A program made the position numbers and the translations under genes. Below the pieces are notes generated by a model. The model made no database searches, was not told the DNA's origin, and saw nothing but the letters and a program-made list of their open reading frames with translations. 64,000 nucleotides of DNA from Splendidivirga corallicola. Lineage in GTDB: Bacteria > Bacteroidota > Bacteroidia > Cytophagales > Cyclobacteriaceae. Each line of letters starts with the position of its first letter. Position 1 is the first letter of the stretch. The DNA lies in NCBI GenBank assembly GCA_030442035.1, contig JAUJEA010000015.1, positions 117,764 through 181,763 on the forward strand, written 5' to 3'. This document shows, one piece after another, positions 1-9,138 of the stretch.

Positions 1-1
1 G

Positions 2-541
2 TGTATGACACTTGGTGGTAGAGCCGCGGAAGAAATCATTTTTGGTAAGATATCCACAGGAGCACTTAGTGATTTGGAACGAGTGACCAAGATGGCCTAT
101 AGTATTGTGACGATTTATGGTATGAATGATAAAATAGGAAATGTTTCATTCTACGATTCCAAACAAAGTGAGTATAATTTCAATAAGCCATATTCGGAAT
201 CTACCGCAGAAACTATCGACGAAGAAGTAAGGGAGCTGATTAATTCTGCCTATGATCGGACAAAAGATCTTTTGAAAAGTAAACTTGAGCAGTTGGAAAT
301 CGTAGCCAAAGAGCTTCTGGAAAAAGAGATTATTTTCCAATCTGATCTTGAACGATTGATTGGTAAACGACCATTTGAAAAAGAGACCACCTACGAGGCC
401 TTTACAAAAAAAGAGTTATCCAATGGTATGGATACGGAATCTAAGAAGGATAGTGAAAAAGCATCCGAGGAGCCAAAGAAAGATGTTCCTGATGAAGAGG
501 GAGAAAAGAGCGCGATAGACTCAAAGGACTCTGCCGAATAA
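2..541 (+). CDS. ftsH: ATP-dependent zinc metalloprotease FtsH, C-terminal part (5' end outside window)
   Basis: This is the end of the membrane-bound AAA+ protease that degrades misfolded or short-lived membrane and cytosolic proteins. The fragment starts inside the M41 peptidase domain: LGGRAAEEI is followed by STGALSDLERVTKMAY, the stretch that carries the third zinc ligand (Asp) and the helix after it. The AAA module and the HExxH motif lie upstream of the window. After about residue 130 the protein becomes a low-complexity Lys/Glu/Asp/Ser-rich tail, as in many Bacteroidetes FtsH proteins. The frame is open from base 2, so the ATG at 5 is internal and not a start. A strong terminator follows directly. 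Confidence 0.95.
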   Translation, partial: CMTLGGRAAEEIIFGKISTGALSDLERVTKMAYSIVTIYGMNDKIGNVSFYDSKQSEYNFNKPYSESTAETIDEEVRELINSAYDRTKDLLKSKLEQLEIVAKELLEKEIIFQSDLERLIGKRPFEKETTYEAFTKKELSNGMDTESKKDSEKASEEPKKDVPDEEGEKSAIDSKDSAE

Positions 542-562
542 ATTTCGCTTTAAGATTAAATT

Positions 563-593
563 AAAAGATCAGGCCAAAGACCTGATCTTTTTT
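563..593 (+). terminator. Rho-independent terminator after ftsH
   Basis: An 11-bp stem AAAAGATCAGG / CCTGATCTTTT encloses a short loop and runs into a T-rich tail, 22 bases after the ftsH stop. Confidence 0.85.
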
Positions 594-663
594 GTTTGCA
601 GATTCTTGGCATAGCAGTAGTCAATAGGATTTTGATTCCTAAATTTCAATTCAAATATTCTCA

Positions 664-671
664 TATCTTTG
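664..671 (+). promoter_or_regulatory. Possible -7 promoter element upstream of lpxH-like gene
   Basis: TATCTTTG fits the Bacteroidetes -7 consensus TAnnTTTG and lies 59 bases before the lpxH start. No clean TTTG at the usual -33 spacing is visible, so support is weak. Confidence 0.25.
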
Positions 672-730
672 TAATCTTCACAATACTGGAATTTGTATTA
701 AATTGTATTTTTTAATCATTATCATCGTTC

Positions 731-1507
731 ATGATCAAATCGATTGATAAACTGGAAGAAGGGAAAAAGATTTTCTTTGCATCGGATTTTCATTTGGGGA
801 CACCAAGCAGAGAAAAAAGTTTTGAAAGAGAGCTGAAAATAATCGCATGGCTGGATCGCATTAAACATGAAGCACATAGTATCCATTTGCTGGGAGATGT
901 GTTTGATTTTTGGTTTGAGTACAAAAAAGCCATTCCAAAAGGCTTTATCAGATTTCAGGGTAAATTGGCCGAAATTCGCGATAGTGGTATTGAAGTAACA
1001 CTGTTTACAGGAAATCATGATATGTGGATGTTCGATTATTTCCCAAAAGAGCTGGATATTCCTGTTTACAGGAATCCCCAGGAATTTTCAGTTGATGGGA
1101 CAAGATTCATGATCGGACATGGAGATGGTTTGGGGCCAGGAGACTTTAGTTATAAAATATTAAAGAAGATTTTTGACAATAAATTGTGTCAATGGGCATT
1201 TGAAAGATTACATCCAAATTTAGGGATTAGCATTGCACACTTTTGGTCAAGGAGAAGCAGAATCGGCAATGAAAAAAAAGAGGACAAACATTTGGGAGAA
1301 GATGAATGGCTCTTAACACACTGCCGGGAGGTAGAAAAAGTGACACATCACGATTATTATATCTTTGGCCACAGACATCTGCCATTGGACCTGAAAGTCA
1401 ATGAAAATAGCCGCTACATTAACCTTGGAGAATGGGTAAATTATTGCACATACGGTGAGTACGATGGTACGGAATTTAAACTGCTTACCTTTGAAGGAGC
1501 TAAATGA
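731..1507 (+). CDS. lpxH: UDP-2,3-diacylglucosamine diphosphatase (LpxH-like metallophosphoesterase)
   Basis: This 258-residue cytosolic or membrane-peripheral calcineurin-like phosphoesterase probably hydrolyses UDP-2,3-diacylglucosamine to lipid X in lipid A synthesis. The metal-binding motifs appear in the family order: SDFHLG (Asp19, His21), GDVFDFW (Asp56), GNHDMW (Asn95, His96), HGDG (His130) and FGHRHLP near residue 215. Length fits the family. The assignment to LpxH over other metallophosphoesterases rests on the DxHLG and GDVFDFW context and the HGDGxGPGD block typical of Bacteroidetes LpxH. The next gene overlaps or directly abuts its 3' end. Confidence 0.85.
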   Translation: MIKSIDKLEEGKKIFFASDFHLGTPSREKSFERELKIIAWLDRIKHEAHSIHLLGDVFDFWFEYKKAIPKGFIRFQGKLAEIRDSGIEVTLFTGNHDMWMFDYFPKELDIPVYRNPQEFSVDGTRFMIGHGDGLGPGDFSYKILKKIFDNKLCQWAFERLHPNLGISIAHFWSRRSRIGNEKKEDKHLGEDEWLLTHCREVEKVTHHDYYIFGHRHLPLDLKVNENSRYINLGEWVNYCTYGEYDGTEFKLLTFEGAK

Positions 1508-2315
1508 TAGAAGGTATACCGGTATTATAACTCTCGCGATGATCTTCATAGCCATCGAAGTATCATCGCAAAACTTGTCCCTTGTCGAATCCATTAGTAT
1601 TAATTCACCCAGTGCTGTTTCTATGGATAGAAATGGAACGATTTATATTGCAGATAATAGAGGAGATATAACCAAATATGATGCATCAGGGAAAGAGCAA
1701 TTAAAATTTTCTCCTGATCAGCCAGGCGCTGTAAATAATATTGAAGCTTGGTCCGGCCTTAAAATATTTGTGTTTTATGAAACAAGACAGGAGTACATTT
1801 GGCTTGACCGTTTTTTGAATACCTCAAGGAGTTTTTTGTTAGATGATCCCGACATTGGCCGCGCCAGCATAGCCACTGCATCCAGCGATCAAAATATCTG
1901 GATACTGGATGATATAAACCTGGATCTCCTGAAATATGATCCAAATTTCAACAGGATACTTTTAAAAACTTCTCTAATGAATGTGCTACCTCAAAAAGAT
2001 CAATATGAGATAACACATTTAAAGGAGTATCAGAATTCGCTTTACATCGGTTTAAAAGATATAGGAATTTTAGTTTTTGATAACCTGGGTAATTATGTAA
2101 AGCGCTTACCCATCCTAAACATTGATCACTTTGAATTCTTAAATGAGGAACTTTATTATCAAGAAGGAAGGCAAATTAAATTCTATCATCTTTACAATTC
2201 CAAAGAAAGATCTTTCAATCTTCCTCAATCAAACAATAACAGATTTGTCCTTATTAGGCAAAATAGATTTTTCCTTTTGGGAAATAGGGAGATGAGTATT
2301 TATGAAATGAAATGA
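1464..2315 (+). CDS. Secreted beta-propeller-like protein of unknown function
   Basis: I do not recognise a named family. An n-region NDRRYT, a hydrophobic stretch GIITLAMIFIAIEV and a likely cleavage after SSQ suggest an exported protein. The mature part has repeated strands such as SAVSMDRNGTIYIADNRGD and SDQNIWILDD, reminiscent of NHL or WD-type propeller blades. The start is uncertain: GTG at 1455, ATG at 1464, TTG at 1491 and ATG at 1539 are all in frame. The last would delete the signal peptide's n-region, and the first two overlap lpxH. TTG 1491 gives the most compact signal peptide. Tight linkage suggests cotranscription with lpxH, but not a shared pathway. Confidence 0.7.
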   Translation: MVRNLNCLPLKELNDRRYTGIITLAMIFIAIEVSSQNLSLVESISINSPSAVSMDRNGTIYIADNRGDITKYDASGKEQLKFSPDQPGAVNNIEAWSGLKIFVFYETRQEYIWLDRFLNTSRSFLLDDPDIGRASIATASSDQNIWILDDINLDLLKYDPNFNRILLKTSLMNVLPQKDQYEITHLKEYQNSLYIGLKDIGILVFDNLGNYVKRLPILNIDHFEFLNEELYYQEGRQIKFYHLYNSKERSFNLPQSNNNRFVLIRQNRFFLLGNREMSIYEMK

Positions 2316-2341
2316 ACCAACCTTTTGCGATAGGTTGGTTC
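2314..2341. terminator. Bidirectional terminator between convergent genes
   Basis: A perfect 9-bp stem GAACCAACC / GGTTGGTTC has a 10-base loop. It lies between the propeller-like gene ending at 2315 and the convergent TolC-family gene ending at 2355. T- or A-runs flank it only weakly. Confidence 0.65.
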
Positions 2342-2354
2342 AAAAACTGTTTGT

Positions 2355-3719
2355 TTATAGACCTTGATAAACTTCCAATATTTTCTTTCTTAAAGCAATC
2401 CTGTACTTAGAATTTGCCAATTCCAATTCTGCCCTATTTTTATTATCCAGGCTTTCCAAATAGCTGAATAAGTCCGCATCACCAGAGGTATATCTTGTCT
2501 CCATGAATTTAAAGGTCTGTTCCAAAGCAATTAAATTCTCCAAAGCAGCATCGTATGTACTTTTAGCTGCAAGTAGATCCAGATACGCCTGTTGAACCGA
2601 ATTGGTCAGATCCATCGTAGCTTGTTTCAGATCCAATTCCGAATTGATCATATTGATCTTTGCGACCTGAATAGCTCGATTGGTCTCCCCTCTTGTAAAA
2701 ATTGGGATATTCAAAGTAAAATCGAAATATTCAAACTGGTTAAAATCGATCTGATCAAAAAAACTAGCATCCGCGTCAAAATCACCGGTTTCAGGATTTC
2801 TGGCTCCATTTGAGGAATAGTTTGATCCAAGAACCCCGGTAAAAGTAATACTTGGATATCGTGCTGCTCTGGCAACATTTAAGGCATTTTTCGAAGCTGC
2901 TAGTGAATAGGTTGCGCTTTTCAGGTTCGGAGAAAAAGTAGTAGCAGACCTGATCACATTGTCATAAGATTGTATTTCACTGTTGATAACTTCCTCGGAA
3001 ATCGTTAAATCAGCTATTTCAATATCCTGGATAGTATTTAATTGTAAAGCCTGTATCAATAAAAGCTTATCCATTTTATACTGGTTCTCCAGATTCACCA
3101 AGTTAAGCTTTTCATTAGCTACCTGAGATTTCAGGTTATATACTTCTTCTAACCTACCAACTCCTGCTTGTTCTCTTTTCTCTTCTCGCTCAAGCTGTTT
3201 CGATAATAGATCTACTCTATTTCTTGCTATTTTTATATTCTCACGATCAACAGCAACATTCATATAATATAAAATTACATTTGACTCCACAACCAATTTG
3301 GAACTTTCAATGTCATGTTTGGAAGCTTCAAACTCATTGTTTCTTTGTTTTCTGTTTTGATGATTACGGAAACCATTAAATATATTCAGGTTGCTTGATA
3401 ATCGTGGTCCGGAACTATTGGTTGTTTCACTTACCTGTCTGGCAGCGTTGGTATCAAAAAAAGTTCCTGTAAAGAAGTCATAATTAATTCTGGTTTGTAA
3501 AGTGGGCAAGAAATTTAGAAGCGCTTGTTTTTTATTGGCAGCTGCAATGAGTGAGCTGTTTTGGGCTCTTTGTAACGCTATGTTGTTGCCCATAGCAATA
3601 TCTATACATTCATCTAAAGTAAGCTTTTTAACATCCTGAGCTTGCAGGGACAGGCTAAGAACAATCGCTATAATGCTAAAAAATGCTTTTTGTTTATGGT
3701 AGCGTTTCTCAGGTCTCAT
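2355..3719 (-). CDS. TolC-family outer membrane efflux protein
   Basis: This 454-residue outer-membrane channel subunit belongs to the TolC/OEP family, which forms trimeric exit ducts for RND or ABC efflux systems. A signal peptide (FFSIIAIVLSLSLQAQ) is followed by LTLDECIDIAMGNNIALQRA, the usual TolC opening. Two OEP repeats with long coiled-coil helices follow, including EREEKREQAGVGRLEEVYNLK and the second-half TRYTSGDADLFSYLE. I prefer ATG 3719 because the in-frame ATG at 3770 would add 17 residues ahead of a complete signal peptide. There is no lipobox, unlike the OprM subgroup. No membrane-fusion or pump gene lies beside it, so its partner is unknown. Confidence 0.9.
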   Translation of the reverse strand: MRPEKRYHKQKAFFSIIAIVLSLSLQAQDVKKLTLDECIDIAMGNNIALQRAQNSSLIAAANKKQALLNFLPTLQTRINYDFFTGTFFDTNAARQVSETTNSSGPRLSSNLNIFNGFRNHQNRKQRNNEFEASKHDIESSKLVVESNVILYYMNVAVDRENIKIARNRVDLLSKQLEREEKREQAGVGRLEEVYNLKSQVANEKLNLVNLENQYKMDKLLLIQALQLNTIQDIEIADLTISEEVINSEIQSYDNVIRSATTFSPNLKSATYSLAASKNALNVARAARYPSITFTGVLGSNYSSNGARNPETGDFDADASFFDQIDFNQFEYFDFTLNIPIFTRGETNRAIQVAKINMINSELDLKQATMDLTNSVQQAYLDLLAAKSTYDAALENLIALEQTFKFMETRYTSGDADLFSYLESLDNKNRAELELANSKYRIALRKKILEVYQGL

Positions 3720-3972
3720 AATACTCTGTTTTGGTAATTGACTATGTCCACTTTTCAATATATATGCCATTCACATAAAATGCTGGTTACTAAATACTTA
3801 CAATAAAAAATGAACAATTTGATGTTTCGCAAACGAACAACGGTGTCCGCAGGCGCACAATAGATGGAATGGATGGAATAGGGGGATTCTAAATTAATTC
3901 TTTATCAACGCTTCAAGGCAGTCCATTTTCAAGAGTGTAGCGCCAATAACTAAATGTGACACAGCGTGCAAT

Positions 3973-4003
3973 AAAAAAACCCACAGAGATTGTGGGTTTT
4001 TTT
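3973..4003 (-). terminator. Terminator of the first susCD operon
   Basis: The stem CCCACA / TGTGGG, extended by A7/T7 runs, has a 5-base loop. It lies 20 bases past the susD stop when read on the minus strand. Confidence 0.85.
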
Positions 4004-4023
4004 ATTAATTGGTTTATACTTCT

Positions 4024-5478
4024 TTAATACCCCGCATTTTGAGGAATATCATATACTTCAATTTCTCTTTCTGGAATAGGCATAACCAATTCCGGAGCAT
4101 CATAATTCAAAGTGCCAACAGGATCCTGCCATCTTTTGAAATCGTGAAGTCTGAAACCTTCAAAAGCAAGTTCAAGCCTTCTTTCTTTTCGTATATCATC
4201 CATTGTGATAGGGCCTGCCAAAGGAGCCAAACCAGCTCTTTCTCTAATTACATTGATATCATTTAGAGGGGTATCGCCAACAGAGGTGCCTTCTTCAAAA
4301 TTGGCCTCTGCTCGTGTAAGATACATCTCAGCCAACCTCACAACTGGAATATTAAGGTTCGGATCTCCAAACTTAGCACATTGGATCTGACCTGAATTTT
4401 GGCCTCCTACCCCTAGATAGAACATGCTACTCACACCACCAATGGTTGCTGTACCGGAAAGATCATTCTGAAGTCCTCCTCTTAAATCTCCAGCTTCATA
4501 TTCATCTAAATGCGCTTGTTGAACCTGAACATCCCCTCTTCCATTTCCAAAGAGTCTTGCATAGAAAGTAGTCAAACCAGCGTTGTTAGTTCCAGCATTA
4601 CTCAAGGAGGTTTGCTGAATAGCAAAAACATCTTCACCTATATTGGCAGCATTGTTAAAAGCTCCTATTGGTGTAGCAGCAAGGGCATATTCCTCAGAAC
4701 TAATTACACGATCAGCTTCTTGCGCTGCCAAGGCGAAGTTACCTTGTTGCAGATATACTCTTGAAAGAATTGCAGATACCGTGTAAGTAGAAATATTAGT
4801 GCCATTTGCTCCAAGATCAGCTGAAATTAAAGATTTAGCCTGAGTCAAATCGTCTAATATCTGAGAATAAACAGCCGATACTGTTGATCTACCTAAAGTT
4901 TTTAATGCGTCAGCGTCTACTGCTGTTAATGTTGGTTGAAGTACCAATGGCACACCAGGATCTGTAGATTCACTTCCTGAACCCCATGGTCTGGACCAAA
5001 TTCTCACCAAATCGAAGTAAACCATGGCCCTAATGGCTCTGGCTTGTCCTTCGATCAAATTACGCTTGGCGTCGGTATTTGCCAAATCAAGATTAGCCAG
5101 AACGTTATTTGCGGAGTTTATCACATCATATCCCCTGATCCAGTTATCTCTTACTACCAGATTGGTTGTGGTAAGATCCTTGTTAGCCATTTCTCTATAT
5201 GTGTCAAAGGAGCCTCCCCATCTGACATTGTCAGTAGCAGCCAACATTTCGCTCATCAGATTGAAATCTCCACCAAATAATTCTCCGCCTTCATTGGTAC
5301 CAAAGGTACCTTTTAATCCGGCATAGGCCCCGAAAAGAACGGCCTCAAGATTTTCCTCATTTGTAAGTACTACATCTGTACTCAAAGTCTGCCTGGGTTC
5401 GATATCAAGCTTACTATCGCAAGAGAAAAAAGCTGAGATAACGAAGAGCAGTGCTATATATTTATTATATTTTTTCAT
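4024..5478 (-). CDS. SusD/RagB-family nutrient-binding outer membrane lipoprotein
   Basis: This surface lipoprotein of 484 residues caps the SusC transporter encoded just upstream and captures an oligosaccharide or peptide ligand. The N-terminus MKKYNKYIALLFVIS runs into AFFSC, a lipobox-like site, followed by DSKLDIEPRQTL, typical of SusD. A TPR-like helical core includes RAIRAMVYFDLVRIWSRPWG, and the C-terminus has RKERRLELAFEGFRLHDFKRW, the hallmark SusD end region. ATG 5478 is chosen because it gives a compact signal peptide and a 19-base gap to susC; ATGs at 5487 and 5508 would extend it, the latter into susC. No hydrolase is linked, so the ligand is unknown. Confidence 0.93.
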   Translation of the reverse strand: MKKYNKYIALLFVISAFFSCDSKLDIEPRQTLSTDVVLTNEENLEAVLFGAYAGLKGTFGTNEGGELFGGDFNLMSEMLAATDNVRWGGSFDTYREMANKDLTTTNLVVRDNWIRGYDVINSANNVLANLDLANTDAKRNLIEGQARAIRAMVYFDLVRIWSRPWGSGSESTDPGVPLVLQPTLTAVDADALKTLGRSTVSAVYSQILDDLTQAKSLISADLGANGTNISTYTVSAILSRVYLQQGNFALAAQEADRVISSEEYALAATPIGAFNNAANIGEDVFAIQQTSLSNAGTNNAGLTTFYARLFGNGRGDVQVQQAHLDEYEAGDLRGGLQNDLSGTATIGGVSSMFYLGVGGQNSGQIQCAKFGDPNLNIPVVRLAEMYLTRAEANFEEGTSVGDTPLNDINVIRERAGLAPLAGPITMDDIRKERRLELAFEGFRLHDFKRWQDPVGTLNYDAPELVMPIPEREIEVYDIPQNAGY

Positions 5479-5497
5479 AACATTCATTAAATTAAAA

Positions 5498-8400
5498 TTA
5501 GAAGCCAATGTTTACTCCAAATGAAATTGTCCTCGCCTGGGGTGCCGTATAGAAATCCGTACCTTGGACGATGTTGGTAGTGGTAGTAGTTCGATTAGTT
5601 CCTGTAAAATTCACTTCCGGATCCCATCCTTCGTAATCTGTTATGGTTACAAGATTTTGGGCTGAAACGTATATTTTAGCACTACTCAATTTGGCTCTGC
5701 TTAAGATTTCCTGTGGGAAATTGTATCCTAAGGTTAAGGTTTTCAATCTTATATAGGATCCATCTGATAGATAGCGAGAGGAATGGCCATCGCCTACTCC
5801 GCCTACCAACTCAGCTCTTGGAACATCAGTAATGTCACCTGGCTGACGCCACCTGGCCAATTGATCCCTGGTTTGGTTATCTACAAAACCTGAAGCATTG
5901 TTAGACTGGAATCTGCCACCATCGTTGTAGACCTCATTTCCCTGAACAAATTGGAAAAATGCGGAAAGCTCTATCCCTTTATAAGAGAAGTTATTATTCA
6001 AGCCTCCTACAAAATCAGGGTTTGGATCTCCTATAACAACGTTAGGAGCAGCATTAATATCATTTGTTGTATTTCCTTCTTCATCATAGTACAACGCATC
6101 ACCGTTGGCCGGATCAACTCCTGCATATTGTCTTGATACAAATACACCTAGCGGTTCACCAACTCTAACTCTATTTCTTCCGGCAATTATATCCGCATCG
6201 CTATTAAGCTTCGTAACCTCATTATCATTAAATGCTATATTGAAACTGGTTGACCATGAGAAATCACCAACTATATTCTGTGAATTAAGTACAATCTCTA
6301 TTCCTGAGTTTTTCATTTCTCCAATATTTTCGAAGATCGAGGTAAAACCAGAAATTGCAGGTAAAGGTCTACTCAAAAGCAGGTCATCAGTATTTTTTAC
6401 GTAGTAGTCAAGCTCACCGGTAATCCTATCGTTTAAGATTCCAAAGTCAATACCAATATCCAATTGCTTGGTAGTTTCCCACTTCAAATCAGGGCTGGAA
6501 AGCGTCCATGGCCTTAAACCGGCAGTCGTGGTATAAGGAGCTCCGGCGTATTGACCCAAACTACCAAAGTTGGCTACAGGTGCATTACCAGTGATACCGT
6601 AACTGGCTCGTAATTTCAAAAAGCTAAATGTGCTTGATCCGTTCAGGAACGATTCCTCGGAAATGATCCAACCAGCTGAAACAGCGGGGAAGAAACCGTA
6701 TCGATTATTATCTCCAAATTTAGAGGAACCATCGATCCTTCCACTGAGGCCTATAAGATATCTATCGTTAAGTTTATAGTTAACCCTTCCAAAATATGAA
6801 AGGAATGAGAATGCAGTTTGAGATGAACTTTGGAAGGTGTTTTCAGCAGCGCTGGCTATTGTATTCAAATCATCAGTAGGAAAGCCTCTCGCCTGAATAC
6901 TGGTAAGGTTCCTGTTTGACTGCTGATATGACATACCCAAAACTCCTTTAAGATTGTGATTTTCGTTGATGGTTTTGTCGTATGTGAAAAACGATGAAGT
7001 GGTATAATTTACAACTCTTACCGAGCGGCTTTCAGCTTGTCCTCCCGGAGATCCATCTTGCGTAACCCTGCCTTGATAATTATCATCCTGATTATCCAGA
7101 ACATCGATACCAAATTCAGTACGAAATGCCAGGTCATCAATGATCTGATAGGTTGCATTTAAGTTACCCAAGGTTCTGTAACCAACAGTTATGGCCTGGG
7201 CATTTTCTTTTTCTATCAATCCATTATAATAGATGGTGCTTGGATTAGGAGAACCATCATCCAGTCTTGCTCTTTGTGTGGGAGCTAAAGCAACTAATTG
7301 AAGAGGTGTAGCAAATGCATTATCATTTGAAACCCGTGTCAATTCCGTTCTGACAAAATTAAGTCCCAGTCCAAAGCTCAGTTTGTCACTGGCCTTTTGA
7401 TCCAAATTCAACCTACCACTGATACGCTCAAAATCATTATTGATAAGAATACCGGTCTGGTCGTTGTAAGACAATCCGGCAAAGAAACCGGTATTTTCAT
7501 TTCCACCACTTGCAGAAATATCAAGCTGTTGAAATCCGGCGTCATCATTAAATGCCTGATCCTGCCAATCGGTATCAGTATCGAAATCTGTTGAAAAACC
7601 ATCGATCAATCCAAAGCCTGTATCCAAAAGTTGTTGTGCGGCAAGCCTATCTGCATCAGTAGCTGTAATAGGATCAATACCTTGCCATCGCAACGTGGCC
7701 TCCGTGTATATTTCTCTGTACTCTGCAGCATTCATCCAGTCGATCAATCTCGATGGTTCACTTACACCAAACTGATAACCTATGTTGATATTTGTCTTAC
7801 CAGCCTTACCTCTTTTAGTTGTAATAATTACAACACCATTTGATGCACGCGATCCATAGATAGCGGCAGCAGATGCATCTTTCAATACCTCAATAGATTC
7901 CACATCGTTGAAGTTGATATCAGCCAATGGATTAGTAGGTTGGTTATTGGTAATACCTTGATTTTCACTGGTTACAGGAATTCCATCCACTACATAGAGT
8001 GGTTGGTTACTTGCTGAGATAGAAGAGGATCCTCTTACTCTGATTTTAATTCCTTCACCAAGTTTACCACTACTCTTTTCAATAAACACGCCTGAAGTTC
8101 TTCCCTGAATGGCTGATTCAAAGCTATTCACAGGAATATTTCTGATTTCCTCGCCAGAAACCTTTGCAATGTTTCCGGTGAGATCCTGTTTCAACTGAGT
8201 TCCATAACCAACAATGACAACTTCTGACAATTGCTGTACATCTTGGCTCATCACAATATTTATCTGGCTTTGGGAGCCAATCTCAATTTCTTGAGGGAGG
8301 AAACCAATCGATGAAAACACAAGTATTCCACCGCTCGAAGGTACATTAATAGAGTAATTACCATCTACATCAGTTATTGATCCAATAGATGTTCCCTTTA

Positions 8401-8545
8401 TAACAATATTAACACCAGGCAAGCCTGATTGGTCGGTACCATCTGTTACTTTTCCAGTGATGGTCCTATCTTGTCCAAATGTTACTGTTGCAGAAAACAA
8501 CAATGCGAACAATAACAAACAACTTGTTCGTAATTTTTTTCTCAT
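5498..8545 (-). CDS. SusC/RagA-family TonB-linked outer membrane transporter
   Basis: This 1015-residue TonB-dependent importer works with the SusD protein encoded 19 bases downstream. Domains in order: signal peptide ending FGQ (residues 1-24); carboxypeptidase-regulatory-like beta-sandwich (about 27-110, GKVTDGTDQSGLPGVNIVIKG); a plug with VVIVGYGTQLKQDLTG, IRVRGSSSISASNQPLYVVD and EVLKDASAAAIYGSRASNGV; then the 22-strand barrel ending SFGVNIGF with the terminal aromatic typical of BAM substrates. The leader and N-terminal domain closely resemble those of the second SusC at 11401-14598, but the plug and barrel are much more diverged, so substrates probably differ. Confidence 0.95.
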   Translation of the reverse strand: MRKKLRTSCLLLFALLFSATVTFGQDRTITGKVTDGTDQSGLPGVNIVIKGTSIGSITDVDGNYSINVPSSGGILVFSSIGFLPQEIEIGSQSQINIVMSQDVQQLSEVVIVGYGTQLKQDLTGNIAKVSGEEIRNIPVNSFESAIQGRTSGVFIEKSSGKLGEGIKIRVRGSSSISASNQPLYVVDGIPVTSENQGITNNQPTNPLADINFNDVESIEVLKDASAAAIYGSRASNGVVIITTKRGKAGKTNINIGYQFGVSEPSRLIDWMNAAEYREIYTEATLRWQGIDPITATDADRLAAQQLLDTGFGLIDGFSTDFDTDTDWQDQAFNDDAGFQQLDISASGGNENTGFFAGLSYNDQTGILINNDFERISGRLNLDQKASDKLSFGLGLNFVRTELTRVSNDNAFATPLQLVALAPTQRARLDDGSPNPSTIYYNGLIEKENAQAITVGYRTLGNLNATYQIIDDLAFRTEFGIDVLDNQDDNYQGRVTQDGSPGGQAESRSVRVVNYTTSSFFTYDKTINENHNLKGVLGMSYQQSNRNLTSIQARGFPTDDLNTIASAAENTFQSSSQTAFSFLSYFGRVNYKLNDRYLIGLSGRIDGSSKFGDNNRYGFFPAVSAGWIISEESFLNGSSTFSFLKLRASYGITGNAPVANFGSLGQYAGAPYTTTAGLRPWTLSSPDLKWETTKQLDIGIDFGILNDRITGELDYYVKNTDDLLLSRPLPAISGFTSIFENIGEMKNSGIEIVLNSQNIVGDFSWSTSFNIAFNDNEVTKLNSDADIIAGRNRVRVGEPLGVFVSRQYAGVDPANGDALYYDEEGNTTNDINAAPNVVIGDPNPDFVGGLNNNFSYKGIELSAFFQFVQGNEVYNDGGRFQSNNASGFVDNQTRDQLARWRQPGDITDVPRAELVGGVGDGHSSRYLSDGSYIRLKTLTLGYNFPQEILSRAKLSSAKIYVSAQNLVTITDYEGWDPEVNFTGTNRTTTTTNIVQGTDFYTAPQARTISFGVNIGF

Positions 8546-8690
8546 TGAACTTTTTTTAGTAGTTAGAAATAATTTAGAGAATAGCCGGTATCACGATTTT
8601 GAGGCAGTCAAAATCATCAGTTCAGTCTATTCTAGCCTAAATTTCCAGAGAAATGGAGGAAAAGTATATCGTATGGTTTGGGGGATTTTT
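8546..8690 (-). promoter_or_regulatory. Conserved, possibly structured leader of the first susC operon
   Basis: These 145 bases before the susC start match the leader at 14599-14743 along most of their length. Shared blocks (plus-strand coordinates) are the GGGGGATTTTT box at 8680-8690, TATATCGT at 8665-8672 and a TTTCTAACTACTAAA block (minus strand) next to the ATG. An outer inverted repeat AGAATAG (8578-8584) / CTATTCT (8627-8633) encloses a perfect 8-bp inner hairpin GATTTTGA (8595-8602) / TCAAAATC (8608-8615) with a 5-base loop. Function is inferred: promoter plus cis-acting RNA. No known riboswitch was recognised. Confidence 0.6.
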
Positions 8691-9138
8691 GCTAAAAAAA
8701 TCGTTTTGCCTTTTGTAACTTGAATCCGATAACCCAAAAAAAGGTGAGTCGAACATACCCCTTATTAATAAAAATAGGTGATTATGGTGAATTTGGTTCC
8801 AAAAACATCAAATTAGGGGGATATGTTGGGTTAACACAAAATTGAGGATAGTAACTAAGGATGTGTTAACGAATTTGTGTGATATTTAGAGGTATTTCAC
8901 ATAGCATTTAAGTTTTTCAAAGAAACATTTGTACAATAGTTAAAATTAATTCTTCATTTTATCATCTTAGCATTTAACGGAAATGGATTATTAAAAAAGA
9001 CTTACTTAAGGTTTTCTACTTATAATCTTTTGTTCTCGCAGCTTTCTGGATTCAATGAGTTTCTCTTAACCCTATGACTATAGTCTGTAACTGTTATAGG
9101 CGTTGGACAATAAACATCTCAGAAATCAAATTGTAAAT
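8691..9138. other. Gene-free spacer between the two susCD operons
   Basis: No plausible coding frame is visible. The stretch is AT-rich. It holds a block at about 8830-8860 that resembles the sequence at about 14885-14915 upstream of the other susC, and the inverted repeat listed at 8830-8870. It probably contains the promoter or operator of the first susC operon. Confidence 0.6.
8830..8870. repeat. 9-bp inverted repeat upstream of first susC
   Basis: GTTAACACA (8830-8838) and TGTGTTAAC (8862-8870) are perfect inverted copies separated by 23 bases. The left half is also conserved upstream of the second susC as a GGTAACACAAATTTGAGG-like block, but the right half is not. It could be an operator, or chance within a conserved block. 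Confidence 0.45.
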
